DNA of 64,000 nucleotides, taken from JAJDXW01 sp965214795. Its GTDB lineage: Bacteria; Pseudomonadota; Gammaproteobacteria; HK1. Under the pieces are notes generated by a model. It ran no database searches and had not been told where the DNA came from. It saw nothing but the letters and a program-made list of their open reading frames with translations. The stretch lies in assembly GCA_965214795.1 (NCBI GenBank), contig OZ243976.1:3534001-3598000 (forward strand), in the 5' to 3' direction. Both the position numbers and the translations under genes were made by a program. Position 1 is the stretch's first letter, and every line of letters begins with the position of its first letter. Positions 50,006 to 57,914 of this stretch are shown here, in pieces.

Positions 50006-50620
50006 GTCACGAGCCTGGGGCAACTCGCCGATAGCGTCTGTGATGCCTTCCATCTGCGCGACGGGCGCGGCCGGTTGCAACGCGCAAGCTGCTGCAAGGC
50101 GCTGGGTGTGCTGCACCGCGCCGGCCATATTGCGCTGCCCCCGCCGCGACGCCATCGCGCCGAGGGGCGCAGGCCACGGGTGCTCGCCCACGCCATGTCG
50201 CCAGCCTGTGAGGTGCCGGGGGAGGTCTCGCAGGTGCGCGAGCTGGTGCTGGTGCGGGTCGGCACCGACGCGCAACGCTTGGTCCGGAACACCTTGATGG
50301 CCGATGAACACCCGCGCGGCGCGGGACCGTTTGTCGACCATCAGATGCGCTATCTGGTCGGCTCTGCCCACGGGTGGCCGAGCGCGGTGGGGTTCGCGGC
50401 CTCGGTGTGGCGGCTCAGCGCCCGCGACGTGTGGATGCGATGGGACGAGACGCGCCGATGCGCCCACCTGCACCGGGTGGTGGGGCTGTGTCGGTTCCTG
50501 ATTCGCCCTCACGTGACCTGCCGCAACCTGGCCTCGCACGTGTTGGGCCGGGCGGCGCGGGCGGTGGGCGAGGAGGCGGTGGGCGAGGACTTCGAGCGCC
50601 TGTGTTGTTTCCTGAATTCT
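50006..50620 (+). pseudogene. DUF4338 (DruA-like) transposase-associated protein, truncated
   Basis: One frame carries GQLADSVCDAFHLRDGRGRL, QRASCCKALGVLHRAGHIAL, NTLMADEHPRGAGPFVDHQM, RYLVGSAHGWPSAVGFAAS and FLIRPHVTCRNLASHVLGRA. These are landmarks of the DUF4338 N-terminal region found in IS-encoded proteins and in DruA of Druantia. There is an in-frame stop at 50003, and the sequence breaks off after about 200 codons, before the DDE catalytic part. Non-functional remnant. Confidence 0.8.
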
Positions 50621-50710
50621 CCCGTGGGATCCCCACGAGAATCGACCGCTCTGTTCCGTAGGCGGATTGGGTGGGATGACGGAACCTCCGGGAAACCCGG
50701 TACGGTTCAA

Positions 50711-50760
50711 AAAGGTCCGGTGTCGCGAAGACGGCCCTCCTGGGTCTATTTTCACAGCAA
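50711..50760 (+). repeat. 50-bp repeat shared with 43542-43591
   Basis: 45 of 50 bases match 43542-43591. It lies between the DUF4338 fragment and the right island boundary and is likely an insertion-sequence remnant. Confidence 0.65.
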
Positions 50761-50825
50761 ACAACCTGGACCACCTCAAAATCCGCTTTCGGAAGCGGCT
50801 ACAATGGGTTACGTTAAAATCCAAC

Positions 50826-50859
50826 CCGGAAGCCCGGGATAGAGCACGGAGGGCGGCGG
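50826..50859 (+). repeat. 34-bp direct repeat, right boundary of accessory island (att-like)
   Basis: Copy of 45329-45362 with one mismatch; it still encodes the GSPG-stop end of the AhpD-like protein although no such gene precedes it. Immediately downstream the helicase begins at 50862. Confidence 0.75.
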
Positions 50860-50861
50860 AA

Positions 50862-52439
50862 GTGGTGGAGCGTGGCGGCGGAACCGTGACGGCGATCGAG
50901 ATCAACCCGGAGTTCGCCCGCGCGCTCGAGCTGATCGAGGCGGGTGAACGGAACCTCTTCGTCACCGGCAAGGCAGGTACGGGGAAGTCGACCCTGCTCG
51001 AGCATTTCCGCGCGACCACCCGGGGGGACCCGGTGGTCCTCGCTCCCACCGGGGTTGCCGCCCTCAACGTGCGGGGCCAGACCATCCACCGGTTCTTCGG
51101 ATTCGGGGTCGACACGACCCCGGAGAAGGTGCGCGCGAGCCGCCGCAAACCGCGCGATCCGAAGCTGCTCCGGAAGCTCGAAACGATCGTCATCGACGAG
51201 GTGTCGATGCTCCGCGCGGACCTCCTCGACTGCGTCGATCTGTTCCTGCGCAAGCACGGTCCGAGCCCCAACACACCGTTCGGGGGGGTGCAGATGGTCT
51301 TCGTCGGCGACCTCTACCAGCTCCCACCAGTGGTGACCGGAGCGGAGCGCGAGATCTTCCGCACCGTCTACGAGACCCCCTACTTCTTCAGCGCCCGGGC
51401 GCTCGCGGGTGAGGACCTCGAGATCGTCGAGCTTCAGCAGGTCTACCGGCAGAAGGACGCCGCCTTCGTAGAACTCCTCAACCGGATCCGGAACGACTCG
51501 GTGGACGACGACGATCTCGCGCGCCTCGACGCGCGCCTGGACCCGGCCTTCGTGCCGGCGAACGACGTCTTCCACGTGAGTCTCACCACCACCAACCGGA
51601 ACGCCGACCGCATCAACGAGACGAGGCTCGCGTCGCTTCCCGGAAGAACGATCGTCTCGCGCGCCGACATCGGGGGCGACTTCGGCCGGGAGCACTATCC
51701 CACCGCGACCGAGCTCGCCTTCAAGAAAGGCGCCCAGATCATGATGCTGAACAACGACGCGGCGGGGCGCTGGGTCAACGGAAGCATCGGCGTCGTCGAG
51801 TCCCGCGAGCAGGACGAGGAGGGAGAGGACTTCCTGTTCGTGCGCCTGCGGGATGGCGACGACCTGGTCGACGTCCGGCCCCATACTTGGGACCTCGTCC
51901 GTTTCGCCCTCGCGGACGGGCGAATCGTCAGCGAACCGATCGGCCATTTCACCCAGCTTCCCTTCCGCCTCGCGTGGGCGGTCACCATCCACAAGAGCCA
52001 GGGGAAGACCTTCGACCGCATCGTGGTGGACCTCGAACGCGGCGCCTTCGCGCCCGGACAGACCTACGTGGCCCTCAGTCGGTGCACGTCCTTCGAGGGC
52101 ATCGTCCTCCGGCGGCCGATCGCGAAGAGCTCCATCCGCACGGACTGGCGCATCCGGCAGTTCCTCACCGGATACCACTACCGGCGCTCGGAGGAAGCGA
52201 TGCCGGCCGAGGAGAAGGCGGCGGCCATCCGGCGCGCCATCGAGGCCGGCGGCGAGATCGCGATGACCTATCTCAAGACCAACGACACGAAGAGCGAGCG
52301 GGTCGTCGTTCCCATCAGCGTGGGGCCGGAGTCGTACATGGGGGCGAGCTTTCTCGGCATGCGGGCGTTCTGCCCGCTGCGCGGCGAGGAACGCATGTTC
52401 CGGGTGGACCGGATCCTGGAGCTCGAGGTGCGGACCTGA
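50862..52439 (+). CDS. PIF1/RecD-like ATP-dependent DNA helicase
   Basis: 525 residues. Superfamily 1B helicase motifs: I FVTGKAGTGKST (~residue 33), Ia LAPTGVAALNVRGQTIHRFF, II VIDEVSMLRADLLD, III FVGDLYQLPPV, IV/V VYRQKDAAFVELLNRIR and KKGAQIMMLNND, VI WAVTIHKSQGKTFDRIVVDL..YVALSRC. 5'-3' helicase of the PIF1 type, used in replication or repair; the C-terminal ~90 residues are a family extension ending with an LRGEERMFRVDRI segment. GTG 50862 (GGAGGG upstream) is my start; GTG 50886 is possible. Confidence 0.9.
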   Translation: MVERGGGTVTAIEINPEFARALELIEAGERNLFVTGKAGTGKSTLLEHFRATTRGDPVVLAPTGVAALNVRGQTIHRFFGFGVDTTPEKVRASRRKPRDPKLLRKLETIVIDEVSMLRADLLDCVDLFLRKHGPSPNTPFGGVQMVFVGDLYQLPPVVTGAEREIFRTVYETPYFFSARALAGEDLEIVELQQVYRQKDAAFVELLNRIRNDSVDDDDLARLDARLDPAFVPANDVFHVSLTTTNRNADRINETRLASLPGRTIVSRADIGGDFGREHYPTATELAFKKGAQIMMLNNDAAGRWVNGSIGVVESREQDEEGEDFLFVRLRDGDDLVDVRPHTWDLVRFALADGRIVSEPIGHFTQLPFRLAWAVTIHKSQGKTFDRIVVDLERGAFAPGQTYVALSRCTSFEGIVLRRPIAKSSIRTDWRIRQFLTGYHYRRSEEAMPAEEKAAAIRRAIEAGGEIAMTYLKTNDTKSERVVVPISVGPESYMGASFLGMRAFCPLRGEERMFRVDRILELEVRT

Positions 52440-52514
52440 GAATTCGCGCACGCCCCCTCGCCCCCGAGCCGCGCGGCGAGAGGGCCGCTCGCGGCCGTGG
52501 CGCCACCGGGACGC

Positions 52515-52982
52515 CTATTCGCCGAGGAGGCGCGGCCAGTTGACATCCGCTTTGGCGATGTTGCCTGGGATGTCCTTCGCCCATTGTCCCTGCACCGCGA
52601 GGCTGTAGTTGAGGTAGAGCGCCCCGTCCACGATCCGCCACGCATCGGGGTCGATGGACGCAGTGTACCCCCGACTCACCGCCCACGCGCAGTAGCCGCC
52701 GTAGCGGGGGGCGTACTCCTCCGGGTCCGCCTCGAAGGCGGCGCGGTTCTCGGCGCTCGCGAACGACCATGTGGCGCCCATCCACTCGAGGCGATGGGCG
52801 CGCTTCCCCTCGACCGGCCGCCCCTCCGTGAAATAGGCCACCGGATCGTACCCTCGGATCGCACCTCCGAAAGCGGTCGAGAACACCGGATCGAGAGCCG
52901 CGGCCGAACCGGCCCCCAGACTCGGAATCAGGGCGAGAAGCGCGGTGATTGATCCGCGCGTCGTTCTCTTCGTCCGCCCCAT
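52515..52982 (-). CDS. secreted YHS-domain protein
   Basis: 155 residues. Signal peptide (MGRTKRTTRGSITALLALIP..GSAAA), then a YHS-type domain: GYDPVAYFTEGRPVEGKRAH, W-MGATWSFASAENRAAF, PEEYAPRYGGYCAWAVSRGY. Such periplasmic YHS proteins are thought to bind metals; no function is established. ATG 52982 preferred because AAGGAG stands 6 nt upstream, whereas ATG 52988 would leave no spacing. Confidence 0.88.
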   Translation of the reverse strand: MGRTKRTTRGSITALLALIPSLGAGSAAALDPVFSTAFGGAIRGYDPVAYFTEGRPVEGKRAHRLEWMGATWSFASAENRAAFEADPEEYAPRYGGYCAWAVSRGYTASIDPDAWRIVDGALYLNYSLAVQGQWAKDIPGNIAKADVNWPRLLGE

Positions 52983-53095
52983 GCTCATCTCCTTGGCGGG
53001 TCTTCGCGATGATGTCGCAGAGCGATTTCACGTTTCGGCTCCGGTCCCTGGCAGGTCGAATGAGCGCAGCGTCATCTGACATTTGCGATGGATCT

Positions 53096-53121
53096 GTCGG
53101 ATTACGCCACGCTAATCCGAC
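53096..53121. repeat. REP hairpin
   Basis: GTCGGATTA-N8-TAATCCGAC, a perfect 9-bp dyad of the REP family seen elsewhere in the window, in the 346-bp gap between the YHS and larC genes. Nothing else is recognisable in that gap. Confidence 0.85.
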
Positions 53122-53328
53122 CTACAGCGGGAAGTGGCCCCGGAGGATGCCGTGATTGTCTCGATCTGCCGATGATAGACCGAAAGAGGCAGCGCATTCC
53201 CGGGACCGGCGACCGCGAGCCGGAGATGCGATCCGGGCGGGAGCGGAAATCGGGAGCCATCCGCCTTCGCGCGGGGCACAGGATCAATCGACCCGTCCGC
53301 CGCGGAGAACCGGAGTAGAATCGCGGGC

Positions 53329-54753
53329 GTGCACGTGCATCTGGATCCGGTCGGCGGGGTGGCCGGCGACATGTTTGCCGCCGCGCTCCTCGACGCCTTC
53401 CCCGAACGGGCGGAAGCGCTCGCGGCGGGGCTGGCCGAATGCCGCCTGCACGAGATCGTCACCGTCCGGTCCGAGCCGTTCACGGACGGCATCCTCCGGG
53501 GGCGCCGTCTCCACACCGCCCGCGCCCCCGGAGCCGGGCACGGTCACGGGGCGGGCGGAGCCCATCACCGCGCCGGCACCGGAGAGCGCGGGCCGGATTC
53601 GAGCCACGGCAGTGAGGGCAGACCCGGGTGCGGCCACCCGCACGGAAAGGGACATGGGCACGGGCACCACCTCAGCGGGCCTTCCCACCGCGAACCCGCG
53701 AGAGAACCCGCGGGGGAAGGCGGCGGCGGACCTGCCGGCTACGAGGGCGAGGGCGGGCACCGCGACCACGGTCAGGGCCACGAACACGCCCACCGCCGCT
53801 TCGCCGACATCCGGGCCTGGCTCGCAGAATGCGGGCTCTCCACTTCGGTCGTGGAGCGGGCGACGGCCATCTTCACCGTTCTCGCCGAGGCGGAAGCGCA
53901 GGTGCACGGCATCGCCGTCGAGGACGTCACCTTCCACGAGGTCGGGGCGTGGGACTCCATCGCAGACGTGATTTGCGCGGCATGGCTCATCGACTCCCTC
54001 GAGCCCGCCTCCTGGTCCTCGGCACCGCTCCCCCTCGGGGGCGGGCAGATCCGGACCGCACACGGCATGCTGCCGGTGCCGGCCCCGGCGACCGCCCTCC
54101 TCCTCCGGGGATCTCCGACGTTCCACGACGGGGTGGGCGGAGAGCGGGTGACACCGACCGGAGCCGCCATCCTTCGCCATCTCGAGCCCGCCTTCGACCT
54201 CACGGGGATCGAGGGACGGATGGCGCGGACCGGGCACGGCTTCGGAAGCCGCCGCCTCCCCGGAATGAGCAACGTCCTGCGGGTGCTCGTCCTCGATCCC
54301 GAGCGCGAGGCGGGTGCTGCCTGGCGCGAAGAGACGATCGGCGTCTGCGCATTCGAGGTGGACGACCAGACCGCGGAGGACCTCGCGGTCGGGCTCGACC
54401 GGCTGCGGGCGACCGACGGGGTGCTCGACGTGCTCCAGGCCCCTGCGTTCGGAAAGAAGGGGCGGATGGTCGCAAGCGTGCAAGTGCTCGCCCGGCCGGG
54501 GGCGCGCGCGCGGGTAACGGAGCGGTGCTTTGCCGAGACGGCGACGCTCGGGGTACGCTGGCAGGTGGTCCGGCGGGCCGCCCTCGAGCGCGAAGGAGCG
54601 GCGATCGATGTCGCGGGCGACTCCATCCGGATCAAACGCACGCGACGGCCGGGCGGCGAGGAGACGGTCAAGGCGGAGATGGACGATCTGGCGAGCGCGA
54701 ACGGCGGCCGGGCCGAGCGCGAGAAAAGGCGCCGGCGGGCGGAATCGACGTGA
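53329..54753 (+). CDS. larC: nickel-pincer cofactor biosynthesis protein LarC
   Basis: 474 residues from GTG. N-terminal LarC1 start HLDPVGGVAGDMFAAALLDA, later VEDVTFHEVGAWDSIADV and LPVPAPATALLLRG, then LarC2 (~residues 310-450). LarC is the cyclometallase that inserts nickel into the pincer nucleotide. In Lactobacillus, LarC1 and LarC2 are joined by a programmed frameshift; here the whole is one continuous frame. A His/Gly-rich insert (about residues 66-160, GHGHGAGG, GKGHGHGHH, GHEHAHRR) probably binds or stores Ni. Overlaps larE by 4 bp (GTGA). Confidence 0.93.
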   Translation: MHVHLDPVGGVAGDMFAAALLDAFPERAEALAAGLAECRLHEIVTVRSEPFTDGILRGRRLHTARAPGAGHGHGAGGAHHRAGTGERGPDSSHGSEGRPGCGHPHGKGHGHGHHLSGPSHREPAREPAGEGGGGPAGYEGEGGHRDHGQGHEHAHRRFADIRAWLAECGLSTSVVERATAIFTVLAEAEAQVHGIAVEDVTFHEVGAWDSIADVICAAWLIDSLEPASWSSAPLPLGGGQIRTAHGMLPVPAPATALLLRGSPTFHDGVGGERVTPTGAAILRHLEPAFDLTGIEGRMARTGHGFGSRRLPGMSNVLRVLVLDPEREAGAAWREETIGVCAFEVDDQTAEDLAVGLDRLRATDGVLDVLQAPAFGKKGRMVASVQVLARPGARARVTERCFAETATLGVRWQVVRRAALEREGAAIDVAGDSIRIKRTRRPGGEETVKAEMDDLASANGGRAEREKRRRRAEST

Positions 54754-55550
54754 GCGCTTCCACCACGCTGGCGGACCTGCATGCGTGCCTGCGCGGCCTC
54801 GGGAAGGTGGCCGTCGCGGTGAGCGGCGGGGTCGACAGCATGACCCTCGCGGTCGTGGCCGGCCGCAGCCTCGGCCCGGACGCGAGGATGTACCACGCGG
54901 TCTCGCCCGCGGTCCCCCCCGATGCCACCGGCCGGGTGCGCGCGTACGCGGAACGGGAGGGGTGGTCGCTCGAGGTGATGGACGCGGGCGAGTTCGAGGA
55001 CGCCCGCTACCGGGCGAACCCCGCCAACCGCTGCTACTTCTGCAAGACGAACCTTTACGGCACGATGGCCGCCCGCGCGACGGGAATCCTCGTCTCGGGA
55101 ACGAACGTGGACGACCTCGGCGACTTCCGCCCCGGGCTCGCCGCCGCCGGCGAGCACGACGTACGCCATCCCTACGTCGAGGCGGGGCTTCGCAAGGCCG
55201 ACGTCCGCGCCTTGGCCCGTTCGCTCAGGCTCGCCGACCTCGCGGAGCTCCCGGCCGCGCCCTGTCTTTCGAGCCGGGTCGAGACCGGGATCGCCATCGA
55301 CGCCGGCGACCTCGCGGCCGTCCATCGGGTGGAGGCACGGGTGCGGGCGGCCCTTTCTCCGCGGTCGGTCCGCTGCCGGGTGCGGCGCGAGGCCATCGTC
55401 ATCGAGCTCGACCCGACCGCCCTCGAACGGCTCGACCCCGGCACCGGCGAAGCGATGGCGGACGAGGTGCGGGCGGCCTTCGGCGCACGGCTCGCGGCCC
55501 GGCCCGTCCGTTTCGAGCCCTACCGGATGGGAAGCGCGTTCCTGCGCTGA
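54750..55550 (+). CDS. larE: ATP-dependent sacrificial sulfur transferase LarE
   Basis: 266 residues. PP-loop AVAVSGGVDSMTLAVVAG near residue 25 (ATP pyrophosphatase). It transfers sulfur to the pyridinium biscarboxylate intermediate. Cysteines occur in NRCYFCKTNLY (CxxC, ~residue 92) and AAPCLSSR (~172, position of the sacrificial Cys in Lactobacillus). This three-Cys pattern is that of LarE proteins reported to hold a [4Fe-4S] cluster and work catalytically. GTG start overlaps larC stop. Confidence 0.93.
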   Translation: MSASTTLADLHACLRGLGKVAVAVSGGVDSMTLAVVAGRSLGPDARMYHAVSPAVPPDATGRVRAYAEREGWSLEVMDAGEFEDARYRANPANRCYFCKTNLYGTMAARATGILVSGTNVDDLGDFRPGLAAAGEHDVRHPYVEAGLRKADVRALARSLRLADLAELPAAPCLSSRVETGIAIDAGDLAAVHRVEARVRAALSPRSVRCRVRREAIVIELDPTALERLDPGTGEAMADEVRAAFGARLAARPVRFEPYRMGSAFLR

Positions 55551-55631
55551 GCGGGCCTTCGGATTGGAGGTTATATCCCTGACTTGACGAACAAGCGCAC
55601 GGTGTGCAGCCTGCGGCCACTTCGGCCGGTT

Positions 55632-55767
55632 GTCGGACTACGCCTTCGACTAGCCCGACACCTACCAGGGGGCTGCCGCTCCCCCGCAGGTCGGTTTCAC
55701 TCAGTGTAAGCCGACACCGGGGGGTTGCCGGTTCCTCGCAGGTCGGATTAGCGAAGCGTAATCCGAC
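55632..55767. repeat. cluster of three REP hairpins
   Basis: 55632-55659 (GTCGGACTA-N10-TAGCCCGAC), about 55692-55714 (GTCGGTTT..AAGCCGAC, one mismatch) and 55742-55767 (GTCGGATTA-N8-TAATCCGAC). They occupy the 413-bp gap between larE and larB and probably shape the transcript between them. Confidence 0.82.
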
Positions 55768-55963
55768 AACGAAGCGGCGGTGCGTGGGTTGTCAAGTGAT
55801 GGAGATAAGCCCCTTCGGATTCGGCGGAACTGCGCCGCGCGATGGAGCACGGCGAACGCGGACCATGAGCCGGTGAACCGCACCCACCCGGTGGACCGAG
55901 GGGGCGAAGGAGCCCGCCGGCCCTGGACGAAGCTCCCATCGAGCGCGATGGTTCCCGCGACGA

Positions 55964-56656
55964 GTGGCGCATGAGGCGTTCGGCGAGATGCACCCGGTGA
56001 GCCGCGAGTTCATCCTCGACGCATCCCGGCGCGAGCGCACCGGGCTCGACGAGGCGATCTTCTGCGCCGGGAAATCCATCGCCCAGATCGAGGCGATCCT
56101 CGCCCACGCGGAGACCGCCGGCCGGCGCCTCCTCCTCACCCGCCTCGCTCCCGCGGACCACGCGGCCCTGCCCGCGGAACGCACCGCGGGCCTCGACTAC
56201 GACCCGGTGTCCCGGACCGCGATCCTCGGCCCCGTGGAGCACGCCGCCGGCGAGGCTCGGGCCGGGGTGGTGACCGCCGGATCCTCCGATGTACCCGTCG
56301 CCCGAGAGGCCGCCCGTACCCTGCTCTACGATGGCCACCCGTGCCGCGAGATCCACGACGTCGGGGTCGCGGGCCTCTGGCGTCTGCTGGAGCGCCTGGA
56401 CGAGATCCGGACCCTCGACGTCGTGATCGCGGTCGCCGGCATGGAGGCGGCCCTCGCGAGCGTCATCGGCGGCTTGGTGCCGGGGGCGGTCATCGCGGTG
56501 CCGACCTCGACCGGCTACGGTGTCGCCGCGGGCGGCAAGACCGCGCTCCGGGCCGCCCTCACGAGCTGCGCCCCGGGCATTACCGTCGTCAATATCGACA
56601 ACGGCTACGGCGCCGCCTGCGCCGCCGCCCGCATCCTCAACTCTCGACCCCGATAA
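55964..56656 (+). CDS. larB: nickel-pincer cofactor biosynthesis protein LarB
   Basis: 230 residues. PurE-like carboxylase fold: DEAIFCAGKSIAQIEAIL, GVVTAGSSDVPVAREAARTL, IHDVGVAGLWRLL, VVIAVAGMEAALASVIGGLVPG and VPTSTGYGVAAGG. LarB carboxylates and hydrolyses nicotinic acid adenine dinucleotide, the first step of the pincer pathway. The GTG at 55964 is the only start in the open frame, giving an N-terminus shorter than Lactobacillus LarB; ATG 55988 (MHPVSREF) is an alternative. larA itself is not in the window. Confidence 0.9.
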   Translation: MAHEAFGEMHPVSREFILDASRRERTGLDEAIFCAGKSIAQIEAILAHAETAGRRLLLTRLAPADHAALPAERTAGLDYDPVSRTAILGPVEHAAGEARAGVVTAGSSDVPVAREAARTLLYDGHPCREIHDVGVAGLWRLLERLDEIRTLDVVIAVAGMEAALASVIGGLVPGAVIAVPTSTGYGVAAGGKTALRAALTSCAPGITVVNIDNGYGAACAAARILNSRPR

Positions 56657-56712
56657 GCCGCAAATCGTGAACACGGCGTCGCCAAGCAGCGCATGCGTCC
56701 CAATTCCGGGCC

Positions 56713-57048
56713 TCAGGTGAGCACCCGCAATGCCGTCTCGGGCGCCTTGTCGAGTATCCTGAGCAAGGCCCTGGCGGCGCCCGTCGGCCCGCGCTTGCCC
56801 TGCTCCCAGTTGCGGATCGTCTCGTGCGGGACGTCGATGCGGCGCGCGAACTCCACCTGCGTCAGCCCCAGACGCCTGCGCACCCGACGAGCGAACCGCG
56901 CCATGTCCTGCATCGCCTCGGCTTCGTCATCGCGCGCTTGCCGCGCGATGTCCTCCTCGGTCGTTGCGTCCAGCACCGCATGATCGACCCGCCCCGGAGG
57001 AAGGCTTCGTGGATCGTCCGGCTTAATCCTGACGCGTGTTCCGCTCAT
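56713..57048 (-). CDS. XRE-type HTH antitoxin paired with BrnT-like toxin
   Basis: 111 residues. The C-terminal HTH RRRLGLTQVEFARRIDVPHETIRNWEQGKRGP (~65-95) is an XRE fold; the N-terminal ~45 residues are acidic and probably wrap the toxin. It overlaps the toxin gene by 26 bp on the same strand, toxin first. Usual BrnT partners (BrnA) have ribbon-helix-helix DNA binding, so an HTH partner is a variant pairing. Confidence 0.85.
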   Translation of the reverse strand: MSGTRVRIKPDDPRSLPPGRVDHAVLDATTEEDIARQARDDEAEAMQDMARFARRVRRRLGLTQVEFARRIDVPHETIRNWEQGKRGPTGAARALLRILDKAPETALRVLT

Positions 57049-57304
57049 ACTCCCGAACCTCCTCGCCGTTGGCCTTGCGGGCCGAAATGATGCGCATGGC
57101 CGAACCGCGCATCGTGTAGATCACGACGAACCCCCGACCCTCTATTGCACCGAGCAACCGGTAGCGGTCCTCGCCGTAGTCCCAGCGGCGGTCCCGGCCG
57201 ACGATCCGGTCGTCATCCAGGAACGCACGGATGGCGTAGGCGAAATCGAAGCCGCGGTGCGCGAGACAGGCATCGATCTTGGCGTCGTCCCACTCGAATT
57301 CCAT
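57023..57304 (-). CDS. BrnT family toxin (RelE-fold ribonuclease)
   Basis: 93 residues. BrnT signature: MEFEWDDAKIDACLAHRGFDF, DDDRIVGRDRRWDYGEDRYRLLGAIEGRGFVVIYTMRG and the C-terminal RIISARKANGEEVREYE. It cleaves RNA when not bound by its antitoxin. Transcribed first in the pair from a strong promoter 5 bp upstream of the ATG (57310-57338), apparently without a leader. Confidence 0.92.
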   Translation of the reverse strand: MEFEWDDAKIDACLAHRGFDFAYAIRAFLDDDRIVGRDRRWDYGEDRYRLLGAIEGRGFVVIYTMRGSAMRIISARKANGEEVREYERNTRQD

Positions 57305-57309
57305 GGCGT

Positions 57310-57338
57310 TGTATAGGCCAATGGCCTACCGTTGTCAA
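57310..57338 (-). promoter_or_regulatory. consensus sigma-70 promoter with embedded operator, toxin-antitoxin operon
   Basis: On the - strand: TTGACA (57338-57333), 17-bp spacer, TATACA (57315-57310). A perfect dyad TAGGCCA-T-TGGCCTA (57328-57314) covers the spacer and the start of the -10, an ideal operator for the HTH antitoxin. Only 5 bp separate the -10 from the toxin ATG, so the transcript probably begins at or beside the start codon (leaderless). Confidence 0.85.
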
Positions 57339-57365
57339 CGGCAAGCGGGTTGGCGCCAGGGCTCG

Positions 57366-57525
57366 TCTTTTGTCCGGCGACGAGTGAACCGGACCTGTTC
57401 AGCAGGCCCTCGGGGAACGCATCCGGTCGTCCGCGTGTCGGTTCGAGCCACCTAAAGCTGCCTTCGATCGCGCGGCCGGCCGATCCGCACCCGCTTGCCG
57501 GCACTCGGTCACGACAAAAAAATGG
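57366..57525 (-). repeat. ~160-bp dispersed repeat (inverted copy of 43341-43508)
   Basis: The reverse strand aligns with 43341-43508 at roughly 80%. It lies in the 610-bp gap between the toxin operon and the livK-type gene. Nothing is recognised in the rest of that gap (57526-57914) apart from a ribosome site (GGGAGAAC) for the next gene. Confidence 0.65.
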
Positions 57526-57914
57526 TCCTGGGGTTGGCGCCGCCCGACAAGGCGCGTTCGCCGGGATCCGCGCCCACCGTCGATTCGCAGTAAGCGCCTT
57601 GCCAGCGGCGTTATCGATGTACGGCGAGGACCGACCCTGGAAGCGAATCTCGGGTCCAAACACTCGTAGGCCAACTCCTGCTCGCTGGGAGGCCCGTTCG
57701 ATTCCGGTCCTTTGTTGCGAGCCCTGCGCTCCACACTGCGCCCCCAGCGCCTCAATGGTCACCGTCAACGCCGGACACCACACCGCGGGCGCGGCGGCAC
57801 GCCGCTTGGAGGCGTACTCCGCCCGGCCCGGCTTGACTTCGACTCCGGCCGGGCGGACAGTGCGGGATCGTCAACCGGTGCGTTCCGCCCGGTGGACCAG
57901 AGGGAGAACAAGCC

